Source: Rana temporaria
Taxonomy: Eukaryota; Chordata; Amphibia; Anura; Ranidae
Length of the DNA stretch: 64,000 nucleotides
Direction: 5' to 3'
Assembly: GCF_905171775.1 (NCBI RefSeq)
Contig: NC_053495.1
Coordinates: 109,469,409 to 109,533,408 of the forward strand
Under the pieces are notes generated by a model. It was given only the letters and a program-made list of their open reading frames with translations. It was not told where the DNA came from and made no database searches. How positions within the stretch are numbered: position 1 is the stretch's first letter; each line of letters opens with the position of its first letter. Shown here in pieces: positions 55,400-64,000 of the stretch. Both the position numbers and the translations under genes were made by a program.

Positions 55400-55827
55400 G
55401 TTAGAGATCACTGTATTTTTATCGCCCGTCAAGGTCACATCTAAAAATTCTATGGATTTGTGGTGTAAAGTTTAAATTGAGCTGATTGTCATTCATGTAG
55501 TTTAACCACTCTTTTAGATCTGTATGTGGGTTGGAAACAATGAACAATAGGTCATCTATGTACCTACAATAGAAAATCGTGTCACTGCGACGGGGACTAC
55601 CAGGTCCAAAAATACAGAGCCTCTCCCACCACCCAATATAGAGGTTGGCCAAGGACGGCGAAAACTTGGCGCCCATGGAGGCTCCGCATTTTTGGAGATA
55701 GTAATCCCCGTCAAACATAAAGAAATTATGGGCGAGTAAATATTTCAGGCACATCACAATGAATTCTTGAAGCATCAATGAAAAACGTCCCGATCTTCTT
55801 TAGGAAGAAGGATACCGCCTGCAATGC
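55400..55827 (-). pseudogene. Penelope copy A: RT motifs B to D
   Basis: The frame from 55778 down carries QKCGASMGAKFSPSLANLYI (motif B) and FYCRYIDDLLFIVS (motif C with the catalytic YIDD), then SIEFLDVTLTGDKNTVISN. This is the Penelope-type RT palm. Just upstream (55780-55827) the frame shifts (AVSFFLKK / GRFSLMLQEF), so the copy is dead. It is separated from the N-terminal RT part by the LTR element. Confidence 0.9.
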
Positions 55828-55832
55828 AAGGG

Positions 55833-56468
55833 TGTCAGGTCACCCGTAGCCAGGTGACGAGTGCACCCCGTTGGGGTCAGGGATGCACCACAGGGTGGTG
55901 AACCCTATGGCCGACTACTGCTAGCAGAGACGAAGCGTGAACTTAAGATCACCCAGGGCGCGGAGTCTAAGACCCAGTTTTGTATTCACCAGAGCCTTTG
56001 ATGGTAAGGATGGTCTTTGCCGCAACTGGGTCCAGGTCGCGCCCCCGAGATTCCCTAGGTCACACTCTGCAGGGAGAAAGGGGAGCCAGCAGGACAAACA
56101 GTGGTGATGGGCAGGCCGAGGTCAGGGCAACAGGCAGACAAGGATAACCGTGGACAGGCAAATGGTCAGGGGCACAGGCAAACAGCAGAAGTCAGGAACA
56201 AGCCAAAACGGTACACGGAAAGATGATCGTAGCACACTGCAAACAGGAACTAGCAAACTACACTGCAGACAGGAACTAAGCATAGGAACACTGTTGAACA
56301 GCCCTGCAGACCTGTAGAGCAATGCTTAATATAGGCTTCCTGGAATTGGCCTGGGTGGGGCCATACAGGAAGGGGAAGTGATAAAAAGGGGAACTAGAGC
56401 AGGGTCAGGCCTTTAATGAACACATGGAGATCAGGTAAGCAGACAGACTTTGTTGCATATCCATGACA
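55833..56468 (-). repeat. 3' LTR of the Ty3/gypsy element
   Basis: Matches 58763-59439 apart from scattered changes and a missing internal repeat of about 35 bp. It is preceded, in - strand sense, by a polypurine tract (cttaagagggagggtac, about 56469-56486), the usual plus-strand primer site. Confidence 0.92.
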
Positions 56469-57033
56469 GTACCCTCCCTCTTAAGGGGAATCCCAGATGA
56501 AACCTCCTCAACAAATGGGGCGCAAAGATCTCAGATGCAGAAATCCAAGACGCCTCTTCAGGACCAAATCCTTTCCAAAGCACGAGGTACTGAAGAATGC
56601 CTCTGCAGAGACGAGAATCCAGAACTTGAGTAACTTCATTGACCAGAACCGAAGTAGGGAGAGGACGAGAGGATTTATTGAGGACCAAAGGCCTTTTTGG
56701 AATAAGTAAGGGCATGAGAGGATCAACAAAAATCTGAGGAGGATCAAGCAGACCCTTAAAGATGAACTGGTCATCTAGCACAGGACCATCAGACTGGGCA
56801 GAGGTCAGAGGAACCCTGAGGTCAGGTTGGTTAGAAGGTGACAGGGCACAGTAGTCAAGCTGGATAGCAGGAAAACCATCAGAATGCAGAGAGCCCTGAA
56901 AACAAGGTAGAAAATCCCACTTGGCCGAATGAGGCAATCTATCCAAAGGATGGATTGAGCACCTTAGACAGGTTGCAGGAGGCCCTGAACAAGAAAAGGT
57001 AGAAGGGTCACTGGGCATGGGCTGGCCTGGCAT
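56469..57033 (-). pseudogene. Integrase tail with chromodomain (Ty3/gypsy element)
   Basis: A 200-codon frame from 57033. Its last third is a chromodomain: VNEVTQVLDSRLCRGILQYL, then VLWKGFGPEEASWISASEI. This is the typical C-terminal module of chromovirus integrases that guides integration to chromatin. The upstream part (proline/serine-rich) has no integrase zinc or DDE core, so the module has lost its catalytic partner. It overlaps the 3' LTR slightly at its end. Confidence 0.85.
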
Positions 57034-57036
57034 AGC

Positions 57037-57429
57037 TCATGCAGAGGCCGATTGAATAGCATAGTCAGGTGTAGTGACTACCCGAATCGCATCACAAGGC
57101 GTAGTGACTGCAGAACTCACAGACAAGTTAGCCTGGCTGTGCGTTTTAGGGGCAGACAACGGTAAACTGGAGTGAATGATCGGCTCAGGTTCACAGGCGG
57201 GCTCCTCATCCAGAGTGCTACATTGGCTAGAAAGTGCATCAGCCTGACTATTGCAGGACACATTCTGGACACCACTACATGCGGTAGGACGAGCAAAAGA
57301 TACTGGAATGGTGGCAACAGGAAGTTTCTCTTTTGGGGCAACCTTGGGTAGGCAAGACATGGAACAGGAGGGACCCCAAGCCAGGATCTGTCCGGCAGTC
57401 CAGTCAATGTGAGGAGAATTGAGTCTTAA
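57037..57429 (-). pseudogene. Spacer replacing RT/RNase H/integrase core
   Basis: Directly after the protease frame a TGA at about 57430 stands where a Trp would continue GLP-LRLNSPHIDWTAGQ. The sequence beyond is open in one frame to about 57037 (SCLPKVAPKEKLPVATIPVS and a serine-rich stretch) but has no RT motif. About 2.5-3 kb of pol seem to be lost. Confidence 0.65.
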
Positions 57430-58434
57430 TCAAGGAAGACCCAAAACGATAGGAGCTGAGGCCTTAGGTAGGACAAGGAAGGATATCCACTCCTGGTGAA
57501 GTGTCCCTACTGACATCTTAACAGGAAGTGTCTGGAAGCGAATGGGGCCTCCTGTGAGAACAGTGCCATCAATCGCCAAGACCATCAATGGCGTGGTGAG
57601 GGGCAAGAGAGTAAGTCTCATGGATGATGCAATTTCCCAGTCCATGAAGTTGCCAGCGGCTCCGGAATCTAGATATGCTGAGAGCGAACGAGAAGAAGCA
57701 CCGAGATGAAGGTACACAGAAAGAAGAAGACGAGAGGGTGAAGGAGATATCTCCGGGTCCAATACTCCACCTTCCAGATGTATTGAACCCAAGCGTTTTT
57801 CTGGGCGAAGAGAGCAAGTGTCACGGAAGTGAGCTTTGACCCCACAGTAGAAACACAGGCCCAGAGTTCTGCGCTTAGCATGTTCCTCAGAAGATAGGCT
57901 GGTCCGACCCAGCTGCATGGGTTCCTCAGCTGGCATGAGATTCTCCACGGGTCGAAGAGAGGGGAGGTCAGGCTGACTAATGGCTAAGGAATGTTGGCGT
58001 CGCCTTTCTAGGGTCCTTTCCTGAAAGCGAATATCGATCTGGTTACACAAGGAGATCACTCCGTCCAGATCAGTGGGGATGGTTCTTCCTGCTAATTCAT
58101 CCTTCACTCTATCAGAAAGGCCATGCAAAAAGGTTGCGACTAAGGCCTCATTGTTCCAGCTCAATTCAGCTGAGAAAATACGGAACTGAAGAGCATATTG
58201 TCCTATTGAACGGGGTTCTTGGCGGAGACGTAAAAGTGCGCTGGCCGCTGAAGAGACACGAGCCGGTTCTTCGAAGATTTTCTGAAAAAGCTTCAAGAAA
58301 ACAGACAGGCTAGAAACCACTGGATCATTCGATTCCCACAGAGGGGCAGCCCAGGCCAAGGCTTCACCGGAGAGGAGGGAAATTACATAGGCTATCTTAG
58401 CCAGATCAGACAAAGTGGTGGGGCAGGAGCTCAA
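57430..58434 (-). pseudogene. Ty3/gypsy Gag C-terminal half, zinc knuckle and protease
   Basis: The frame begins in the capsid region (SDLAKIAYVISLLSGEALAW, later YALQFRIFSAELSWNNEALV and FLHGLSDRVKDELAG). It passes a CX2CX4HX4C zinc knuckle (CFYCGVKAHFRDTC) and a retropepsin site (SAYLDSGAAGNFM). It ends IVLGLP at a stop that replaces the expected Trp. Gag packages the element RNA and the protease processes the polyprotein. It lies in another frame from the Gag start (58750); one base change near 58406-58415 separates them. Confidence 0.92.
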
Positions 58435-58750
58435 AATGAATCCGGCCGACGCACAAAATCGTGCATTGGCTAAGGAACACCCTGCAAGCCTTGGAGTCTC
58501 CAGAAAAACGGATTGGAGGTGGTAGCCTCAGTGAATGCGACTCTGCGACTGGTGCGACAGACGCAGCCGCTGGTTGTACTTGGGGTAGTGGATTTGGGGT
58601 TCCTAACGAGGTCTGAAGCTGATCAAAGCAGGAAGCCAGATCCTGAAGGAAACGCATCACCTGAGCCTGATTGGCTTCATGCGTCTCGAGTCTGCGAACA
58701 ACGCCCTGTAATGGATCGTCTGCGGGGAGCGGGGCGTCGGCCGGGTTCAT
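58406..58750 (-). pseudogene. Ty3/gypsy Gag N-terminal part
   Basis: The ATG at 58750 lies only 12 bp inside the 5' LTR edge. The frame starts MNPADAPLPADDPLQGVVRR and has a short coiled-coil-like stretch, then LPPPIRFSGDSKACRVFLSQ, the usual entry to the capsid domain. It ends by frameshift at FELLPHHFV. No TGG-type tRNA primer site is visible after the LTR, so self-priming as in Tf1/sushi elements is possible but unproven. Confidence 0.85.
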
Positions 58751-58762
58751 GGCTGTTCAAAC

Positions 58763-59439
58763 TGTCAGGTCACCCGTAGCCAGGTGACGAATGCACCCCG
58801 TTGGGGTCAGGGATGCACCACAGGGTGGTGAACCCTATGGCCGACTACTGCTAGCAGAGACGAAGCGTGAACTTAAGATCACCCAGGGCGCGGAGTCGAA
58901 GACCCAGTTTTGTATTCACCAGAGCCTTTGATGGTAAGGATGGTCTTCGCCGCAACTGGGTCCAGGTCGCGTCCCCGAGATTCCCTAGGTCACACTCCGC
59001 AGGGAGAAAGGGGAAGCAGCCAGCAGGACAAACAGTGGTGATGGGCAGGCCAAGGTCAGGGCAACAGGCAGACAAGGATAACCGTGGACAGGCAAATGGT
59101 CAGGGGCACAGGCAGACAAGGATAACCGTGGGACAGGCAAATGGTCAGGGGCACAGACAAACAGCAGAAGTCAGGAACAAGCCAAAACGGTACACGGAAA
59201 GATGATCGTAGCACACTGCAAACAGGAACTAGCAAACTACACTGCAGACAGGAACTAAGCATAGGAACACTGTTGAACAGCCCTGCAGACCAACAGTTAA
59301 TATAGGCTTCCTGGAATTGGCCTGGGTGGGGCCATACAGGAAGGGGAAGTGATAAAAAGGGGAACTAGAGCAGGGTCAGGCCTTTAATGAACACATGGAG
59401 ATCAGGTAAGCAGACAGACTTTGTTGCATATCCATGACA
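58763..59439 (-). repeat. 5' LTR of the Ty3/gypsy element
   Basis: 677 bp, TGTCATGG at its outer edge on the - strand and ..GACCTGACA at the inner edge. It differs from the 3' LTR mainly by a tandem extra copy of caggcagacaaggataaccg at about 59107. Confidence 0.92.
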
Positions 59440-59444
59440 AAGGG

Positions 59445-60450
59445 TGTGTGGGATGGAGGAGTATAAATTGGACACATCACAGGTAATCCAGCAAAAGTTC
59501 TCCTTCCACACAACATCTTCCATTTTGCAAAGCAGCTGCTTGGTGTCACGTAAATAGCCAGGTAGCTCTATGACCAAGGATTGGAGTTGTTCATCAACCC
59601 ATTGTCCTAAGCGTTCATTTAAAGAACAAATTCCTGCCACAATGGGTCTGCCTGTCAATGGTGTGAGTCCCTTGTGCAACTTTGAAAGATGATGGAAGAT
59701 GGGCATGATGGGAAAAGCAGGAATGAGAACGTCTTTGTCTTTAATGGTGAAAATACCTATTGCAACAGCCCTGTCTAAAATGGAGGAGAGTTCTCCTTTG
59801 AAGGGCTCTGTGGGGTCACCTTTGAGTTGGTGGTAAGTTTTGGTGTCCGAGAGTTGACATAACGCTTCTGTCCTGTATGAGGTGGCATCTAAGACTACCA
59901 CAACCCCACCTTTGTCCGCATTTCTGATGACTATGGAGGAGTCTAGTTTTAACCCCTCCAAGGATACTTTCTCGTCGGCAGTGAGATTGTTGGTTTGATC
60001 TTTTAAAGTGTTTTTCGCTAGAAGTGTAAGGTCTCTCTCAACCAACTTCTGATATAAATCCATGTCCTTACCCCTAGAGCTGATTGGGTAAAAGTCTGAT
60101 CGCGTCTTAAAAGAAATAGGATTAGGTTTAACATGGCTCTCACTATCCATATTGACATCAGACTCTATGGCAAGATCTGTCAAATCTAGTAAAGCACATA
60201 CATCAATGAAACGATTAGGAGAAGGAATGGACTCACCGATCAATGAGTTGTCCACAGACAGGCTTGATTGGTCACTCTCTTGTTCAGTATAGTAATATCT
60301 CTGTAGGGTCAATGTCCGTGCCAGGCGGTTGACGTCCAAAATAGTACCAAAAAGATTAAAATGATTAGAGGGACAAAAAGTTCAATCTCCTAGATAGAAG
60401 TGAAATATCAATGTCCGATAAAGGACGTGCCGACAGGTTGGTGACATTGT
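59445..60450 (-). pseudogene. Penelope copy A: ORF2, N-terminal RT part
   Basis: An open frame of more than 320 codons runs from about 60450 to the LTR insertion. It includes SSIVIRNADKGGVVVVLDA (the PLE RT finger block), SKLHKGLTPLTGRPIVAG (the P.HK..p.GRPI block) and ends CDVSNLYSSIPH (motif A with the first catalytic Asp). This is a Penelope-type RT. The protein resumes at 55827 after removal of the LTR element and its duplication aaggg. No stop occurs in this segment, so the LTR insertion may have been the killing event or close to it. Confidence 0.92.
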
Positions 60451-61348
60451 GCCTTTCTATTATTTGCGACCCCGAAGTAGATAGCGACTTCCATTGGCGT
60501 CTTTTGTGTTTCCTTCCTCCTCTCCTCATTTTGTGCCTTTCTTTCTCCCCCTCTTGCTGCGGCTGTGACCGCCCTGGTTTAAAGACATGGTATTACCTGT
60601 TGATGTGCGTACAGGATCAGGGCTGTTGTCCGAAAAAGAGTCTGATGCTGTAACTGCCATAGTATCGTTCAAGGGTCCCCCCTCCGTGTCAGAAAAACTC
60701 ACTCGCTTCTTAGATGCAGATCTTCTTCAGCAATTAATGTAAAAAGCTGGGTTTCTTCCAAATATAAACATTGTTGCCATCATAGTCTAATTGATCTCTG
60801 GTGCATTTTTCTTTTTTGGTACCAATGACACTTATTTCAAGCTTGTCCAGCCTTGTGTTTAGCTGGCTATCCAGATCACTGTATCCAGGTGTATTTTGTT
60901 GCTCCATGAGTTCATTTTGTATGGGAATCATCTCTTTCTGCACTCTGTCCAATTCCCTTTGCTTGAAATCCACAATGATTTTCATTAGTTTGAAGGAGCA
61001 TGCAGAGAGAGTATCAGTCCATTCTGATTTTGACTCCTCATTGGGGAACTCAAATGTTGGAAACTTCTTAATACGCAACCCTCAAGGGATTTGTTCCAGT
61101 GATAAGTACTGCTTGAGGGTATTGACATCCCAAAATGCTTTAATTTCCTTAGCCATGAGGCTTTCCAATCTACGGAAGGTGGATTTCAGGGATATATCCT
61201 CATCTGGGGCTTGTAGTAGACAGCTTTGGCTGGAACGAAGCAGATTTTCAGATGGAGCCTTTAAAGTTCTGCTGAATCCTGTGTCCACTTCAGAAATGAC
61301 TGCAGTTGGTTTGGAAATGGTGGACATCGAGGTTGTGGGATTATCCAT
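60451..61348 (-). pseudogene. Penelope copy A: ORF1
   Basis: An upstream ORF from ATG 61348 (MDNPTTSMSTISKPTAVISE). A stop near 61079 (EQIP then stop) breaks it, and it resumes RIKKFPTFEFPNEESKSEWT. A likely coiled coil follows (REL..VQKEMIPIQNELMEQQ, LNTRLDKLE) and a lysine/arginine-rich tail. A second frame change lies near 60735 (PSFLH). I do not recognise an enzymatic domain; an RNA-binding or structural role is only a guess. Copy B (62097-62984) is the better preserved version. Confidence 0.7.
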
Positions 61349-61564
61349 GGTGTGTCACCACACACAAATATGCAAATGCGGTGCAGGGAAAAGTATGTTT
61401 TGAGCAGGTAAAAAGAGGCAAAGTCCAGGTAGCTGAAGTGAGAAATAATACCGCTCAGAAAACTGCTGATCCCCTGGCTTTGCTTCCGTCCCACCAAGCC
61501 AAAAGGGTGCTGGCTATGCACAGGTGCATTGGATGAAAAGAGGTCCTGGACTGCCGCACTCCTT

Positions 61565-61890
61565 TTCACTCTCTCTCATCATTAGTATGAGAGATTTTTT
61601 ATCCAGCTCATATACGATAGTATCCCATGTGTGACACATCAGGGTTCATCAAAGTGTTCTATTGACTAATGATCACCTGTGGGCTAATTGGTGGAACGCC
61701 CCATTCACCTTTCTCCCTCCTTCTTTTAAACACAGTTTTTGTCTTTGTTCACTAGCTACGAGTAAGCATCACACGATGTGAAACATGTCAGCCATCCTTT
61801 TCCTTTTGTTCACTTATTTTTGACTGCAACATTGTTGGTTGTTTTTTTGGATTTCACTTGCTAAATAAAGATATCGTTTAAAGGAGTGTG
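61565..61890. repeat. Penelope terminal repeat shared between copies A and B
   Basis: A 326-bp segment flanked by inverted cctggactgccgcactcc and ggagtgtggcagtccagg, from which both copies read outward. It is the same sequence as the solo copy at 45504-47862 without inserts. It contains ctacgagtaagcatcacac then gatgtgaaacatgtc, which could be a decayed hammerhead-like core (CUAUGAG in the solo copy). Confidence 0.85.
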
Positions 61891-62096
61891 GCAGTCCAGG
61901 ACCTATTTTCATCCAATGCACCTGTGCATAGCCAGCACCCTTTTGGCTTGGTGGGACGGAAGCAAAGCCAGGGGATCAGCAGTTTTCTGAGCGGTATTAT
62001 TTCTCACTTCAGCTACCTGGACTTTGCCTCTTTTTACCTGCTCAAAACATACTTTTCCCTGCACTGCATTTGCATATTTGTGTGTGGTGACACACC

Positions 62097-62984
62097 ATGG
62101 ATAATCCCACAACCTCGATGTCCACCATTTCCAAACCAACTGCAGTCATTTCTGAAGTGGGCACAGGATTCAGCAGAACTTTAAAGGCTCCATCTGAAAA
62201 TCCGCTTTGTTCCAGTAAAAGCTGTCTACTACAAGCCCCAGATGAGGATATATCCCTGAAATCCACCTTCCGTATATTGGAAAGCCTCATGGCTAAGAAA
62301 ATTAAAGCATTTTGGGATGTCATTACCCTCAAGGAGTACTTATCACTGGAACAAATCCCTCGAGGGTTGCGTATTAAGAAGTTTCCAACATTTGAGTTCC
62401 CCAATGAGGAGTCAAAATCAGAATGGACTGATACTCTCTCTGCTTGCTCCTTCAAACTAATGAAAATCATTGTGGATTTCAAGCAAAGGGAATTGGACAG
62501 AGTGCAGAAAGAGATGATTCCCATACAAAATGAACTCATGGAGCAACAAAATACACCTGGATACAGTGATCTGGATAGCCAGCTAAACACAAGGCTGGAC
62601 AAGCTTGAAAGAAGTGTCATTGCTACCAAAAAAGAAAAACGCACCAGAGATCAATTAGACTATGATGGCAACAATGTTTATATTTGGAAGAAACCAGCTT
62701 TTTACATTAATCGCTGAAGAAGATCTGCATCTAAGAAGCGAGTGAGTTTTTCTGACATGGAGGGGGGACCCTTGAACGATACCATGGCAGTTACAGCATC
62801 AGACTCCTTTTCGGACAACAGCCCTGATCCTGTACGCACATCAACAGGTAATACCATGTCTTTAAACCAGGGCGGTCACAGCCGCAGCAAGAGGGGGAGA
62901 AAGAAAGGCACAAAACGAGTAGAGGAGGAAGGAAACACAAAAGATGCCAATGGAAGTCGCTATCTACTTCGGGGTTGCAAATAA
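62097..62984 (+). pseudogene. Penelope copy B: ORF1
   Basis: The ATG at 62097 opens 206 codons (MDNPTTSMSTISKPTAVISE ... coiled coil RELDRVQKEMIPIQNELMEQ ... YDGNNVYIWKKPAFYINR). A TGA at 62715-62717 follows, after which the same frame runs on to a double stop TAATAG at 62982 (SASKKRVSFSDMEGG, SRSKRGRKKGTKR). The TGA is at the same place in copy A (tgctgaagaag), so it was in their shared parent, is a programmed stop, or is where two proteins abut. The C-terminal part is very basic. No domain is recognised. Confidence 0.72.
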
Positions 62985-64000
62985 TAGAAAGGCACAATGT
63001 CACCAACCTGTCGGCACGTCCTTTATCGGACATTGATATTTCACTTCTATCTAGGGGATTGAACTTTTGTCCCTCTAATCATTTTAATCTTTTTGGCACT
63101 ATTTTGGACGTCAACCGTCTGGCACGGACATTGACCCTACAGAGACATTACTATACCGAACAAGAGAGTGACCAATCAAGCCTGTCTGTGGACAACTCAT
63201 CGATCGGTGAGTCCATTCCTTCTCCTAATCGTTTCATTGATGTATGTGCTTTACTAGATTTGACAGATCTTGCCATAGAGTCTGATGTCAATATGGATAG
63301 TGAGAGCCATGTTAAACCTAATCCTATTTCTTTTAAGACGCGATCAGACTTTTACCCAATCAGCTCTAGGGGTAAGGACATGGATTTATATCAGAAGTTG
63401 GTTGAGAGAGACCTTACACTTCTAGCGAAAAACACTTTAAAAGATCAAACCAACAATCTCACTGCTGACGAGAAAGTATCCTTGGAGGGGTTAAAACTAG
63501 ACTCCTCCATAGTCATCAGAAATGCGGACAAAGGTGGGGTTGTGGTAGTCTTAGATGCCACCTCATACAGGACAGAAGCGTTACGTCAACTCTCGGACAC
63601 CAAAACTTACCACCAACTCAAAGGTGACCCCACAGAGCCCTTCAAAGGAGAACTCTCCTCCATTTTAGACAGGGCTGTTGCAATAGGTATTTTCACCATT
63701 AAAGACAAAGACGCTCTCATTCCTGCTTTTCCCATCATGCCCATCTTCCATCATCTTCCAAAGTTGCACAAGGGACTCACACCATTGACAGGCAGACCCA
63801 TTGTGGCAGGAATTGGTTCTTTAAATGAACGCTTAGGACAATGGATTGATGAACAACTCCAATCCTTGGTCATAGAGCTACCTGGCTATTTACGTGACTC
63901 CAGCAGCTGCTTTGCAAAATGGAAGATGTTGTGTGGAAGGAGAACTTTTGCTGGATTACTTGTGATGTGTCCAATTTATATTCCTCCATCCCACACACCC
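62950..64000 (+). pseudogene. Penelope copy B: ORF2, RT N-terminal part (partial)
   Basis: The frame overlaps the end of ORF1 one base back (-1) and runs through GLNFCPSNHFNLFGTILDV, NADKGGVVVVLDATSYR and LPKLHKGLTPLTGRPIVAG. Near 63898 a one-base loss relative to copy A (cgtgactccagcag against cgtgacaccaagcag) breaks the frame just before motif A. It has no ATG near its start, so frameshifting or an internal start would be needed. The RT would copy element RNA at a nicked target in the nucleus. Confidence 0.88.

Larger units (their letters stand above)
55833..59439 (-). mobile_element. Ty3/gypsy chromodomain LTR retrotransposon, pol-deleted
   Basis: Two LTRs (55833-56468, 636 bp, and 58763-59439, 677 bp) start and end TGTCA..TGACA. 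A 5-bp target duplication aaggg flanks them (55828-55832, 59440-59444). On the - strand the order is 5' LTR, gag with zinc knuckle, aspartic protease, a short region, chromodomain, purine tract, 3' LTR. Reverse transcriptase, RNase H and most of integrase are absent. The 5' LTR has an extra about 35-bp repeat (gacaaggataaccgtgg occurs twice). The chromodomain and gag resemble vertebrate sushi-type elements. Confidence 0.93.
61888..64000 (+). mobile_element. Penelope-like element, copy B (runs past the window)
   Basis: Mirror of 59445-61565 with a few percent differences, reading rightward from the shared terminal repeat. It has ORF1 (62097-62984) and ORF2 (from about 62950). The window ends at the point corresponding to the LTR insertion site of copy A (cctccatcccacacaccc). 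Copy B has no LTR element up to that point. Confidence 0.92.

Noticed and set aside
60801..61403. 200-codon + strand ORF (and its mirror at 62042-62644 on -)
   Set aside because: Antisense of Penelope ORF1; the sense strand has the coiled coil and the mirrored copy keeps the same relation.

Overview
The window looks like nuclear DNA from a large, repeat-swollen vertebrate genome, most likely an amphibian (ranid-type frog). The evidence is the mix: vertebrate complement-control-protein (CCP/sushi) exons with phase 1-1 borders, a Tc1 DD34E transposon, many hAT, TTAA-inserting and 3-bp-TSD foldback elements, Penelope-like retroelements, a chromodomain Ty3/gypsy element and a YADD non-LTR fragment, and almost no unique sequence. 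No rRNA, tRNA, CRISPR or prokaryotic feature was seen.

Host gene. Three CCP exons on the + strand (26457-26630, 30798-30983, 44847-45014) belong to one multi-CCP gene of the complement factor H / F13B type. Each is a whole CCP module with the four-cysteine and Trp-x-Pro pattern and with gt/ag splice sites. A 48-bp phase 1-1 candidate exon (8422-8469) lies upstream. The introns are filled with transposons.

Layout. 1-1320: a minisatellite with a hAT-type end. 1323-4886: a hAT element filled with purine-rich satellite. 5166-8325: a TTAA-flanked element, itself interrupted by a TA-flanked MITE and a minisatellite-bearing hAT. 8659-10258: a nearly intact Tc1 transposon. 10573-26272: two degraded autonomous hAT elements, B inside A, further broken by a 2.8-kb minisatellite hAT, 3-bp-TSD MITEs and an AT-rich hAT MITE. 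26457-45014: the CCP exons, with foldback elements, a solo-LTR candidate, a LINE fragment and tandem duplications between them. 45504-47862: a solo Penelope terminal repeat with four nested insertions. 48155-50056: a TTAA-family copy split by a 1-kb insert with a 15-bp TSD and a hammerhead-like core. 50232-52090: a hAT remnant with an intact last exon. 52091-61565: Penelope copy A (- strand), split by an AT-rich hAT, a minisatellite hAT and a chromodomain LTR retrotransposon. 61565-64000: the terminal repeat and head-to-head Penelope copy B (+ strand).

Main themes. At least four independent hAT-type insertions, each proven by an 8-bp target duplication, carry a different internal minisatellite. 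A 2-kb palindromic element carries two divergent promoter-to-poly(A) mini-units. Target duplications let the insertion order be read almost everywhere. Coordinates come from reading the sequence by eye; TSD-delimited ends should be exact to a base or two, while others are approximate.
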